Below, piece after piece: positions 1-9,924 of a stretch of 64,000 nucleotides of DNA. The stretch is from Hygrocybe punicea (lineage: Eukaryota > Basidiomycota > Agaricomycetes > Agaricales > Hygrophoraceae). The stretch's first letter is position 1. Each line of letters starts with the position of its first letter. The notes below the pieces were generated by a model that saw only the letters and a list, made by a program, of their open reading frames with translations, had not been told where the DNA came from and did no database searches. The position numbers and the translations under genes are program-made. The stretch spans positions 6,200,001 to 6,264,000 of the forward strand of contig OY744463.1 in the NCBI GenBank assembly GCA_963556145.1. Direction: 5' to 3'.

Positions 1-763
1 TGCTTATGATTCACTCTTTACAATATTACTAGCAATATGGAATGAAGATCCATCAAGTTGGAAAAAAAGATTCAATAGCATCAATGAAATATTAAAGATT
101 TTGAGCTTAGGATTCAAACGATCCAAGAATCACACAACAGATTTAGAAACAGTTAGAAATACAATCAGACATTTATTGCATCAAGATAAACCCGAAATAT
201 TTCCTTATGGTCAAGTTGGCATTGCCATAAGTGATTTGGCCCATTATATAATGAAAGCAAATGAACCAATGACTTCAACTTGTCTTAAATGTATCAATTG
301 TGAAAACATAACCATTCTGGAAAATGATAGATGTGACGCCATCTTTCATTGTTCATATTCATTTTCTGGAACAATCTCAACATGTCTTGCTCAAATCATA
401 GTTAATAGACAACGGCACAAATGTCAATTGTGTTGGGGAGAGATTACTAAATTTATTGCATTTAACAAAATTCCACCTCTAATCATGTTTACAGTTGACT
501 CTATTGAGAATTTAATAATTAGTCAAGTTATAAACTTGTCAATTGATGACATATCCACTGCTTACACATTGAGAGGAATTGTGTACTTTGGTGATGCACA
601 TTTTACTGCCCGCATATTCATCAACAGTATGGTATGGTTTCATGATGGTATATCAACCAGATCAATTTGCATTAATGAAGGTGATATAGATAACTTTTCA
701 AATATTAATTTATTGTCATGTAATGGTAATAATGCTGTACTGTTTATATATGCTCAATCTTAA
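1..763 (+). CDS. C-terminal piece of a Helitron Rep-helicase protein (cysteine peptidase-like module), cut by window edge
   Basis: The frame is open from base 2 to the stop at 763, so the start lies outside the window; the ttg at 101 is not a real start. It aligns along its whole length with the last quarter of the large Helitron protein at 14675-21112. AYDSLF at the edge matches CAYDSLL there, and the base at position 1 is compatible with the missing Cys codon. Two CxxC pairs (CLKC/CINC and CQLC) are present, followed by LRGIVYFGDAHFTARI and MVWFHDG, matching YHFTSRI and VWYHDG in the other copy. The final IYAQS is also shared. By the arrangement Cys, zinc ligands, His, WxxDG, the module resembles a ubiquitin-specific-protease-type peptidase; this is inference. 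It is the 3' end of a second, plus-strand Helitron that is diverged but still open in this part. Confidence 0.7.
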   Translation, partial: AYDSLFTILLAIWNEDPSSWKKRFNSINEILKILSLGFKRSKNHTTDLETVRNTIRHLLHQDKPEIFPYGQVGIAISDLAHYIMKANEPMTSTCLKCINCENITILENDRCDAIFHCSYSFSGTISTCLAQIIVNRQRHKCQLCWGEITKFIAFNKIPPLIMFTVDSIENLIISQVINLSIDDISTAYTLRGIVYFGDAHFTARIFINSMVWFHDGISTRSICINEGDIDNFSNINLLSCNGNNAVLFIYAQS

Positions 764-765
764 TA

Positions 766-1390
766 TGTGTTCTCTTGCTAAAAGAAGGGACGAGTAACAT
801 GCCATGCAAAGCAATGGCCCACACCCCACTAGTTGATCAACAGCACTCTCATCAATGAAAACAAGCTGCTCTGCATCATATGTTCCAATACGTGCAGCAA
901 ATTCTGCACATTTCTCAACACTTTGCTCCATTTGACACAAGAAAGCTATCAATGATGACCACAGGTTTTGTGAATGAGAATGTCAACTACACACCTTCTT
1001 TATGATATACCCACCTTTTATAAGGGTACGCCATATTGTCGAAGTTGACACCAACACACCACACACATCCTCCAACTTCATATGAAGCTCATCCAGATAA
1101 AGATCTGGAGTTTGATTCAAGGTTGAGAACATGTGCTCAAGCAGAGTATAGTTGACTGAAGAAACAAGCCCACAAACATGTATATCATAGTCACAAAGTG
1201 ATCGATGTATTTGAGGCCTCAAATGTTTTGGTACATTGACATTGCCTGTTTTTCTGAAATGCACAAGTATCTTCCAGACAGAGCACAATCCTAGATCAGT
1301 GTACATGGAAATCTCCTTGGGCCACATGGATATACTAAGATGTATGACAATCCAATGGACTTCCTCAGGGATCAGTTTGCCAGCAATCAT
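766..1390 (-). pseudogene. Decayed Tc1/mariner-type (DDE) transposase, N-terminal half
   Basis: Two minus-strand pieces follow each other. The upstream piece (1390 down to about 983) is a helix-turn-helix region with the spacing of basidiomycete Tc1/mariner transposases (IPEEVHWIVIHL, TGNVNVP, YLDELHMKL, VSTSTIWRTL). The downstream piece (952 down to about 766) carries AEFAARIGTYDAEQLVFIDES, in which the Asp of FIDES is the first catalytic acidic residue. A possible short intron (gtgtgt...gatag) lies between them. After FIDESAVD the frame decays, and the rest of the catalytic domain, including the second and third acidic residues, is absent. It abuts the Helitron end near 763, which may have truncated it. 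Non-functional. Confidence 0.65.
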
Positions 1391-1613
1391 GGTGTCAGTG
1401 GTTGATCCAAGTCAACAAGTTGAATTACTTCTTTTGGTAATTTGGACCTTATCTCGCAAGGGAGATAATGACATTACATCAGAAACCTAATACATATAAT
1501 GATGGCCTATCCAATGATTACAATGCTCCACCCAACTCTGCCCTGCATGGTCTGAATGGAGAACAATTGATGCCCTGATGCCCTTGTAGTGGAGATTGAA
1601 GTGAGTAATGTGG
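1391..1613. other. Short gap with no recognisable feature
   Basis: No open frame or repeat that I can support. It separates the transposase relic from the first LTR-b copy and is probably residual transposon sequence. Confidence 0.3.
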
Positions 1614-2192
1614 TGTAGATGCGGGTTCAGGGTGGCTTCAGAACATAAATCCTAACCAGAGGGTGTCAGCATAGAAGTGACAGTGGATAATCAGTGTCAG
1701 GAATAATAGTAAAAGGTGGAAATGGAAGTAAAATGAAGCCACTGTGTAAAACTGGACAAATAATGATGAATCTGGTAATGAATGGACTGAAAACAGATAA
1801 ATAACAAGGAACCCGATGATGCCGACGACATGGGGTATGGTGGGTCAGGTTGGGAATGATGAAAAAATGATAGGAACTAAGAGGAGATCAACGAGGAAAA
1901 CTACAAAAGTCTAAGGACTACAAGGATGAGCTTGTGAAGGGATTAAAAGATGCTTTTGACTATAAGGAAATGGGGACTAAGGGTATCTTTTCTTTGTATG
2001 GTCATCGGGGACCATTTTTATAATACATGTGTGGGTAGTCTACTTTCAGTCATGTCTATTTTGGCCAATGGAAACTACGAAGGAAAGTTGGAATGGAGAT
2101 CTGAAGAGGGGGGTTGCAATGCGACAGTGACAAGGAAATGGAGGGGAAAGCAAATATCCATAAAAACGATCTAAAAAGCCTACATATCTCCA

Positions 2193-3857
2193 TGTTACGT
2201 TTCCAACTCCACTTCCAACCCCGATGCCCATTCCGATACCCACCATTCCGATTCTGCACTGCACACCTTCCTTTTTCATTTCATTTTGTCCTTTGTATTC
2301 TTTTCAACGTCGTTGTTTCTTCATTCGGACATCCTTGTATTTTCTTGTCCTTGTTCCCTCTTCTTCTAGAACAATCCAGACCGACCATGGACACATCCCC
2401 ACGTTACCTTGCTGTACCCGAATAGTCTCCTTGCCGACGGACATCATTGCTATTGTCTTTTCCCTCACCCTGACATATTGTTGACTTCATCCCACGACAA
2501 ACCGATTTACAATGGCTGTACTCCCAACACAGCTAATTACCGTAATCATCATTGGCAGTATCGCCATCACCTTCCTGATCGGTTTTTACCTTGTTATGAT
2601 CTATCTTTGGCATCGGTACCGAAACCCTTCCGCCATTGATACTTCTGACTTCCACCTCGACAATATATCGACACATAATTGACAATTGCCATTCCCGGAT
2701 ATTTGGTTTCCATATTCGTACCCTGTGCCCACCATTATCCTCCCTGACGATCCGATGACATTCCTCACCTGCATGCGAACTCTGAACAATCCCCGATCAC
2801 AAGACATTTCACTGTTCTCTCTAATCCGACCATTGCCGAAGCACATTCTTTTGGACTTCGACCACAGACCATACGACTTCCCCAAACAGTGAACCAACCC
2901 CTATTGCATATTGTTCGCACGACATCGCTTCATTGCAGTACCCGACGACTTGTTCCCACAGCTTGTCACCTGTGCCCATGACTCGAAACCTGGACCCACA
3001 TTCATTTAACCTTTTCCATCTATAACCTTGATATCTCCCACACTCGTTTACAATGATACCCTTTCTTGGATGAATACCGACATCAAGTGGACCTTCTTGT
3101 TCCACAAACAGGACAAGACACCGCTCCTCGATATGTCATCAACAGACATCGTCATCCGGTACAGCTTATGCTGTTCACATGTCTGACCTCGACTAGCCCA
3201 CCGTCCTAGTTGGTTTTCCTTCCACACATTCCTTTGTTTTCTTTCATGCAAACCTTGCCACTACATCCACACCACCTCAAGACATTCTCATCACCAATCC
3301 CACACTGGATGATACCCATCTTCGACCCGACCGTACAATGCACTTGCCAGATTGCACACTTGCTTGTTACAGCAAGTGTAGACCCCGAATAGGCAATTCT
3401 GCACATCACATGATCTGATGACAAATCATCCGAGTCATCTGGACCTCACCTCTCCCTCAATGACACCCGGGCCTCCAGTTGGATCGCGAGAACATCGACA
3501 TGAGGACGCCTCATGTGCGCCTCATGGTGAACACATGGTAGAGTTGGACATGTTATGGCTTCATGGTTGTATTTCTGTTTGCCTCCCCTCAAGACCAGTC
3601 ACTATATATACTGTTCTTGTTGTTGGTTCGGACTTTTTCTTCTTTTCCTTTCTTTACGTTTAGTCTGGTTCTTGGGGCAGACTCATCTTGTTTTGGGTAA
3701 CCCCCACGGCTCGCAATGACATTAGACCTTGACCCCCCCTCTTAGCAGTGTTGTCTTAGCTGTAAGCAACAATGAAAGCTGCTGTTCTCCCCTCTGGAAG
3801 CCGATCCCCTGTTAAGTTGATTGTTGCCGGAGCCCGCTGCAAAAGCGATCCATAACA
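2193..3857 (+). mobile_element. LTR-a, 1665-bp LTR-like insertion with CTCCA target duplication
   Basis: Begins TGTTACG and ends CATAACA, forming short terminal inverted repeats, and is flanked by the direct repeat CTCCA (2188-2192 and 3858-3862). The undisturbed target is visible in LTR-b copy 2 near 6115. Five-bp duplications and TG...CA ends fit an LTR of a Ty3/Gypsy-type retroelement. No gag-pol is present, so it is a solo LTR or a non-autonomous element. Internally it has a 5' module A (2193 to about 2676, matching the 484-bp units at 9925-11376) and a 3' module B (to 3857), joined at CATAATTGACAATTG. Related copies: 9714-25329 (minus, split) and 9925-13739 (plus, expanded). Confidence 0.85.
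2512..2682 (+). CDS. Small single-TM ORF inside LTR-a (56 aa)
   Basis: ATG at 2512, TGA at 2680-2682 exactly at the A/B module junction. The peptide starts MAVLPTQLITV, has a hydrophobic stretch of about 22 residues (IIIGSIAITFLIGFYLVMIYLW) and then a basic HRYRN stop-transfer segment. The same ORF is present in the module A copies near 10222, 10706 and 11190, and on the minus strand near 25018. Most base differences between this copy and the 484-bp units are synonymous. Whether it is translated is unknown; there is no cellular homologue I recognise. Confidence 0.35.
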   Translation: MAVLPTQLITVIIIGSIAITFLIGFYLVMIYLWHRYRNPSAIDTSDFHLDNISTHN

Positions 3858-3962
3858 CTCCATAAGGATGAGGGGATGCGTATATTGGGCAAGTCCGAAG
3901 TCAGGAATTGAGTCTGATGAGATCCATCCCCTAGAATTGGGACTCCAGGGCTTATGAGCCTA

Positions 3963-4989
3963 ACGGTGTGATGGCGAGTTTGATTGTAGACCCAGAATGA
4001 GGAATCTATGGAAAAGGGATGATCAGCTAAGAAGTGATCTGAGGAATTCACTTCCTTAACGAGTTGTCTAATCAATCCAACCTGAATCTGGGGGTTCTGG
4101 AATCAGAGGGAGAGTGTGGGAAAGGACAAAGAGAGGTGTAGATGATATGAAGAGAGAACTAAGAAATAGAGCTGAAGTGGGATGATAACCTGTATTTCTA
4201 TATGTATATGTATATGTAGTGTAAATGTACTACTTTTATACTACTATGAAGGATCCTGTGCTGTAGTAACTATGTACTACAAGCGAAGGCTGTAAATGAT
4301 AGGGGACAAGTGGAGAGGAGGATAGGAGGAGTGGTGTGATGTACTAGGGAATGGGAAATGAAGATATATGATATACAACTATATATGTACTGATTCCAGG
4401 TCATTAGGGCCACTGAGACCCGATTTAGTTTATTTTTGATTTCTTTCTTTTCTTATTTACTTCAGTATTTAAAGACTGTAGTAAATAGAGACAAATAAGA
4501 ATCCTTTTCCTCTTTCACTTCAAGTTTGAGCTCTCTTGAGTGGCTTCAGAGACCCATGACCTTGCATTCATACTCGGTCCCTACAAGGACCTCAAGTGTA
4601 TCACACTGGATGCAAGCTATAATATTTCTAATAAAAATATCATGAAATTGTTTTGAAATTAATCTATATTATTTTAACATGTCATTTGCAGACAACATTA
4701 AGATATATAGTGCATATTTTTTGTATATTTCTAAAAATGGTATGATAAAGATATGATAAAAATGATAAGAAAAGAAAAGATGTTCAAAGACTGTGAAATT
4801 GTATTTCTTTCAAGATAGCACTCAAGATATTTTTATGACAACTTCCTTGAAAATGAACAGAAATTATTCAAAATGTTTTTGAACTTTTCTTTCAATGATG
4901 TGTTAAAGTAACATGGATTAATTTCAAGATAACTTCAAGATATTTTGAGTAGAAATACTATGATTTCAGTAACTACAACACAACATTCT
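3963..4989. other. AT-rich region without genes; possible decayed LTR
   Basis: No supported coding frame. Positions about 3970-4612 read from tgtgatgg to tgtatcaca and include a run of short TATATG repeats (about 4200-4220) and a TATA/pyrimidine-rich 3' part, which is LTR-like, but I found no target duplication or second copy. Positions 4612-4989 are AT-rich with several scattered CAAGATAT motifs. Confidence 0.3.
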
Positions 4990-5518
4990 ATATCCCGCGC
5001 GTTTTGCCCAAGCCAGGCATGTCACTTTCCAACGACATCAAATACAACTTCATGCTCAAAACAGTCAGCAAAATGGCAGCAAAGGACCCAAATGTCAACA
5101 TTGTAATCATGGAGAAGGATGTCAGTATTGATAAGGAGAATCAGCCAGTGGATGAGGCAGGAAAAAGTGGAGAAAAGGAAAAGGGGAAAGGGTCGAAAAA
5201 ATCTGTGGTATGATCTAACAGTACTGGCATACTGTAAACCTGATTTCATTTTGCCCAGGACTCTGCTTTGCTTCCTGGAAATGTCAAGATAAATGATACC
5301 ATTCAAGCACTACATGAAGAATGGAAGTGTCCGTTACCAGATGCTTCGTGTCTTGGCACATTCTGCTACATCTTTCCTGACACAGGCAATCATTTGCCTC
5401 TGAGTCACGATCAAGTGGACTGCTGGGCTGCTGCCATCATAATTCTCATGTTTTTCTTACTGATTTGCCACTAATTTTGTGCTTTTAGCTCAAGGGTGAA
5501 GAACACGCTACGCTCCGC

Positions 5519-6419
5519 TGTAGATGCGGGTTCTTGGTGGCTTTGGAACTATAATGATAATGATCCTAACCAGTGGGTGTCAGCGTAGAAGTGACTGGAT
5601 AAATCAGTGTCGGGAATAGTAGTAAAAGGAAGGGAATGTTAGTAAAAGTAAAGCCGCCACGTAAAACTGGACTAATAATGACAAATCCAGTGATGAACGG
5701 AGTGAAAACGGACAAATAATAAAGAACCCGACGATGCCGACGATGTCGGGTATGGTGGGTTGGGTTGGGTTGGGTTGGAAACGATGAACAAATATATGGG
5801 AACAGTGATAAAGACAACGAGGTGAATTATAAAAAGCTAAGGATCTACGTGGACGAGCATTTGAAGGGATTAAAAGGATTCTGACTATGAGGGAAACGGG
5901 GACTAATGGTATCTTTTTTTTTGTACGGTCATCGGGGACCGTTTTTATAGTACAGGAAACAGTAATCTACTTTCGGACATGTCTACTTTGGCTGATAGAA
6001 ACTACAAAGAAAAGCTGGAATGGGGATGTGGAAAGGGGGGTTGCAAAGCGACGAAGACAGGAATATGGAGGGGAAAACGAATATCCATGAAAAAGATGGA
6101 AAATGTCCTACATATCTCCGAAAGGATGATGGGATGCATAAATATGGCAAGTCCGAAGTCGGGGATTGACTCCGATGAGATCCATCTTCTAGAATTGGAA
6201 CTCCAAGGCGTTTGAGGCTGCCGGATTTGGTCCGAAAGCGGCTGTGACAAAGCGGCATGTGTCGGGTTACATCGGTCACGTCGGGTCATGTCACGTCACG
6301 TCATGTCGGGTTGCGTCGGGTTATGTCAGGTTTGAATGCGAGTTGAATAGAGGCATCGGGTTCGTCTGGATTCATGATATATTGAGGATACGGACTCAGA
6401 GGAACGTCAACCCTCTACA
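5519..6419 (+). repeat. LTR-b copy 2, intact 901-bp solo LTR
   Basis: Starts TGTAGATGCGGG and ends CCCTCTACA (inverted TGTAGA/TCTACA), flanked by CCGC at 5515-5518 and 6420-6423. Removing it restores a continuous exon of the SAM-like gene, which fixes both borders. It contains a GGGTT tandem run at 5755-5778 and repeated (A/T)CGTCGGGT words at about 6255-6330 near the 3' end. No coding capacity. Orientation is given by similarity to copy 1. Confidence 0.85.
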
Positions 6420-6708
6420 CCGCAAGCTCCCTAATCACAAACTATTTGATGCTATGAACAACTCGGTTAGCCTGCTACTTCAACGACGAATTGACGCACA
6501 GAAAGCTAAAGGCAAAGCCAATGTGGAATCGTCCTCTGCCCTGGTCATCAACATCACCATCGGCAATGACCTATTTGGATTCCTTCGTCCCCTGGTTCTT
6601 CCTGGCCCTGCAGCAGAGCTCCCCGCAGTCATCCCCCATCACAACAACCCCACACGCCTGACCCTTCTCACCTGATCATACACCTGGTGACAATATGACA
6701 CTTGCACA

Positions 6709-7148
6709 TAGGGAAGAGCAAGGGTATGATAAGGGTTTTGTATAGTTGGTATTAATCTCAGTATTGTGGGTCAGAATTAAAGATTCAAGATTCCAATCAC
6801 AGAGAGAAATCATACATTGGAAGGTAGTCTTTCATGTTGTCTAGGTACCTGTAATTGATTAATCTAACCAATCTGTCTAAATTACCATATTATAGCCAAG
6901 GGTATGAAGGGTACATACCCTACAAAGTAAGCAAAAACTCGGAGTATGAGGAAACATTTTTATTAAGTTTGCTTCTTTTAGAATAAATAACTGAATTTTA
7001 ATATGGTACATCATGTAGAAACTCATTTCTGATATATAGAATGATCCTGGCAAAAGTTGGATTTCAGGGGTTAAGATATAGGAATGTTTTTCAGACATAA
7101 GATGAAATAAAACACTTACAACCCTTGCCACACCCGTGCTCTTCCCTA
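6709..7148. mobile_element. hAT-type MITE, 440 bp
   Basis: Ends are TAGGGAAGAGC and GCTCTTCCCTA, perfect 11-bp inverted repeats extending imperfectly to about 30 bp (AAGGGT...). It is flanked by the 8-bp direct repeat CTTGCACA (6701-6708, 7149-7156). Eight-bp duplications with TAGGG/CAGGG ends are the hallmark of hAT elements. The interior has no transposase and is AT-rich. Excising it in silico rejoins the MTLA/QFC exon of the SAM-like pseudogene in frame. Confidence 0.85.
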
Positions 7149-7340
7149 CTTGCACAGTTTTGTGCAATGTACAACCTCAGCCCGGATATCCTCAAGACCT
7201 TTACAGAAAATTGTTACACTGATGCTCAAGTTCTCCGCTTTGTCACAATTCAAGAGTTGAAGGACATGAAGTTTCGGCTGGGTGAAATTGCTAGTTTGCA
7301 CGATGCAGTCGAGAAGTGGTCTGTTCCAAATTTGAGCTAA

Positions 7341-7471
7341 AGTTTTATAAAGTTTTCAGTCCTTTGCATATTCACTAGTCAGAACCAACTGTTTTCATGT
7401 TATCGACCCTGTATCAACCCTTGTACCATTATAATATCAAAAGAATACAGTGGCACTCGTTTTTGTAGTAC
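7341..7471. other. Spacer between SAM-like pseudogene and Tc1/mariner relic
   Basis: Non-coding spacer; nothing recognisable. Confidence 0.3.
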
Positions 7472-8560
7472 CTAAAAGTAGCCAGCATGCATAAAATACC
7501 CATCGGCATCCTTGGGAGTGATTATCTCTGTAACCTCATACATATCATAGAAGATTCCATCACCTGTGCTTGCTCCATAATAATCTTGATAACAATGAAG
7601 CCAGTGTTTAATTTTTGAAAAACGCTTCTTCAATGGGATTGAGGTCTGGTGAGTATGGTGGAAGGTATTTGATATGTACACCTGCAATAAACAGTTACAA
7701 GACAGAACAGAAAAGAGTGCCAGGCAACATACCGAAGCGGTCAACAAGTTCAAGTATCTCTATTCCATGGTGAATTTTCACATTGTCCATTACAAGGACA
7801 CTTAGTGGTCCAGGATAAGCCATGCATTTCAGAAGCTGCTAGGACCCTGTCTTGAGATACCTGTAAGGCCAAAAAGTGTTGTGACACGCATGACATCAAA
7901 TTCAAGCCATTCAAGAAACATTTTCTTCATCATTGAGCCTTCAACCACGGTCTGTGCAACAATTCCATCAAGCGAGAGCAATGCCTCAGTTGAAGTTCGA
8001 CCACCTTGCATGAATGGTTGCTTCTTCTCTGCGCACTTTCCTTTCATTGATCTCCCATAGTGACGTCCCACTGTCCACTCATCTTTGGATGTTTTGTCAA
8101 TAAACCCAAGCTCCTCTGGGCTATATCGAGCCATATGAGATATAAAGTTGGCACGTCGTTCTTCATTTCATTCTTTAGTGATGCACTTGAGCTTCTTGTG
8201 ACTCATTCCTGCTTGAACAAGTTCCTGATGGATGGTGACATAGTTCATGGAGATGAAGCAATTCGTTTTTAAGAGGTGAAGGAGTTCATCCAAGAAATAG
8301 TTGGGGTTTCGGCAGATAAGAAAGATAAGGTAGTTGACGTTGTCACGATCCAAGAGACAAAGATGCCCTCGCAGCGTTCTTTCCTGGTTAACAACATCGC
8401 TGGTCTCCCTCCAAAGCTTTAGAATTCGATACCAGGTGCATTCAGAGAATCCACAGCAATCTAGAATGTCATCAAGCTCAAGGAGTCCACGTTAGAACAA
8501 CTTGATTGCTGCAATCTTGACATCACAACTGATTTTGCGGAAGACCATAGTATAAAGTAC
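7472..8560 (-). pseudogene. Decayed Tc1/mariner-type transposase with all three catalytic regions visible
   Basis: Read on the minus strand, the parts appear in family order. The N-terminal helix-turn-helix lies about 8550-8170 (WYRILKLWRE, RGHLCLLDRDNVNYL, NYFLDELLHLLKTN). The first acidic block lies about 8110-8060 (LGFIDKTSKDEWTVGRHYG). Next is RGxxSTEALLSLDGIVAQTVV-like sequence at about 8000-7930, then VLVMDNVKIHHGIEILELVD near 7800-7745 (second acidic residue). A short intron (gtatgttg...ttgcag) follows, then LPPYSPDLNPIEEAF near 7670-7620 (third region). Frameshifts after AEKK and after IEEAF, and stops in between, show it is dead. The first motif reads FIDKTS where FLDETS is usual. 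Confidence 0.75.
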
Positions 8561-8642
8561 TAAGTAGACAAATTTCCTAATTCAATGAATTTCCGCAGTG
8601 ACTGCCATCCTTATGTAAAATGGCTGTAATTTATTACAGCCA

Positions 8643-9372
8643 TTTGCATAATCCTTGACAGTACAAAAAAAAAGTGCCAATTACAACAAATACAGTAAAT
8701 ACACAATAACTCATGAAATACCTCATAGATTGATATGGTTGCAGAGTGAAAGATGTACCATTTTTGAAGGACTATTGGTCCTGTAATTAGATTTGGATAA
8801 TATTTAGTGTGTGGTGAGTTCAGATGAAATAGATGGTAAACTGACACTTTTTGAGACACAAAATGATATTGTAAGATGATGGCATCAAATCAGCTCCTAT
8901 GAAGAAGATTGTATGGAGAAAGTTGTTCGTTTTTGCAAGGGCTAGAAGTACATATACCGTGTTTTTCTTTATTTTTGTTCTCTGAGCTAATATTTATGAT
9001 TCATGCAGCATTTCAGACCTAATGCAGACAAACGTAATACAGATGCAATATTAGCTCAAGGAACAAAAATAAAGAAAAACATGGCAAAAACAAATAACTT
9101 TCTCCATACAAACTTCTTCATAGGAGCTGATTTGATGCCATCATCTTACAATATCATTTTGTGTCTCAAAAAGTGTCAGTTTACCATCTATTTCATCTGA
9201 ACTCACCACACACTAAATATTATCCAAATCTAATTACAGGACCAATAGTCCTTCAAAAATGGTACATCTTTCACTCTGCAACCATATCAATCTATGAGGT
9301 ATTTCATGAGTTATTGTGTATTTACTGTATTTGTTGTAATTGGCACGTTTTTTACTGTCAAGGATTATGCAA
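8643..9372. repeat. 730-bp near-perfect palindrome (foldback element)
   Basis: The left arm (8643 to about 8990) and right arm (about 9040 to 9372) are inverted copies. Outer ends are TTTGCATAATCC and GGATTATGCAAA, followed inward by CTTGACAGTA. The same 60-residue frame (MSQKVSVYHLFHLN...) can be read outward in both arms with identical translation, so the arms are nearly identical; small differences lie in the A-run near 8665 and in the centre. It begins about 80 bp beyond the N-terminal end of the Tc1/mariner relic. It is either a foldback transposon or a head-to-head dimer of one transposon end. Confidence 0.8.
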
Positions 9373-9416
9373 ACAGCTATCAAAGAACTCGTAAATAAAT
9401 TAAAAGAACTCGTAAT
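9373..9416. repeat. Orphan copy of the Helitron 5'-terminal sequence
   Basis: Contains AAAGAACTCGTAAAT and AAATTAAAAGAACTCGTAAT, matching the right border of the Helitron at about 24330-24369 (two copies of AAAAGAACTCGTAAT). It abuts the outer inverted-repeat element at 9417. This suggests that another member of the same Helitron family once ended here. Confidence 0.5.
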
Positions 9417-9924
9417 CACACAGGAGACAGACAAGGATTTTTTGTGATCAAATAATATGCAAATATCCAGTCACATTTTAAAACTATTTGCATTGTTATC
9501 TCGCTTGTGAAAATATTATAGAAAATAATGTTATCTAAATGCAGTATTCATACAGAAAATAGTGCATACAGAAAATGCAATTATTTAGGCCTTTATTGTT
9601 TTCATTATTGAGTACAGAAAAAAGAAAAAGACCCAAATATTTAGGATTTCTGATATTTGGTCTCGAGATAATTCAGGCACAAGCCAGGTCCCAATTATCC
9701 GAGTCTGGAGACCTGTTACGGATTGCTTCTGCAGTGGGCTCCAGTAACAATCAACTTAACTGGGAGGTGGTTTCCAGAGGAGAGAAGAGCAGTTTGCATT
9801 GTTGCTTACAGCTAAGACAACACTGCTAAGAGGGAGGGGTCAAGGTCTAATGTCATTGCGAGCTGTGGGGGTTACCCAAAACAAGATGAGTCTGCCCTAA
9901 GAACCAGACTAAACATAAGGAAAA

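Larger units (their letters stand above)
1614..3962 (+). repeat. LTR-b copy 1, split by insertion of LTR-a
   Basis: Positions 1614-2192 and 3863 to about 3962 together align with the intact LTR-b copy at 5519-6419: same opening TGTAGATGCGGGTTC, same order of landmarks (GTCATCGGGGACC, GGGGGGTTGCAA, CATATCTCC then AAGGATGA.GGGATGC, and GATGAGATCCATC). The gap between the two pieces is exactly the LTR-a element at 2193-3857 plus one copy of a 5-bp duplication. The match ends near 3962, so the 3' end of this copy is lost or replaced. Confidence 0.8.
4990..7340 (+). pseudogene. SAM-like-domain gene broken by two transposon insertions
   Basis: Coding pieces run in one direction: about 4990-5213 (KPGMSLSND...IVIMEKDVSIDKENQPVDEAG), 5258 to about 5432 (DSALLPGNVKINDTIQALHE...LPLSHDQVDCWAAAI), 5489-5518 (LKGEEHATLR), 6424-6660 (KLPNHKLFDAMNN...INITIGNDLFGFLRP), 6690-6708 and 7157-7340 (QFCAMYNLSPDILKTFTEN...WSVPNLS). 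The last piece, with LKDMKFRLGEIASLHDAVEKW, resembles a SAM domain. Exon LKGEEHATLR|KLPNHK is interrupted by LTR-b (5519-6419, CCGC duplication). Exon MTLA|QFC is interrupted by a hAT MITE (6709-7148, CTTGCACA duplication). A frameshift lies near 6660, the 5' end is missing, and one expected intron donor reads ATAATT instead of GT. I recall similar proteins in agaric genomes but know no function. Confidence 0.65.

Noticed and set aside
3970..4612. Possible third LTR family (tgtgatgg...tgtatcaca)
   Set aside because: LTR-like composition and ends, but no target duplication and no second copy in the window.
5755..5778. Telomere repeat
   Set aside because: GGGTT is not the TTAGGG-type repeat of basidiomycete telomeres and lies inside a solo LTR.
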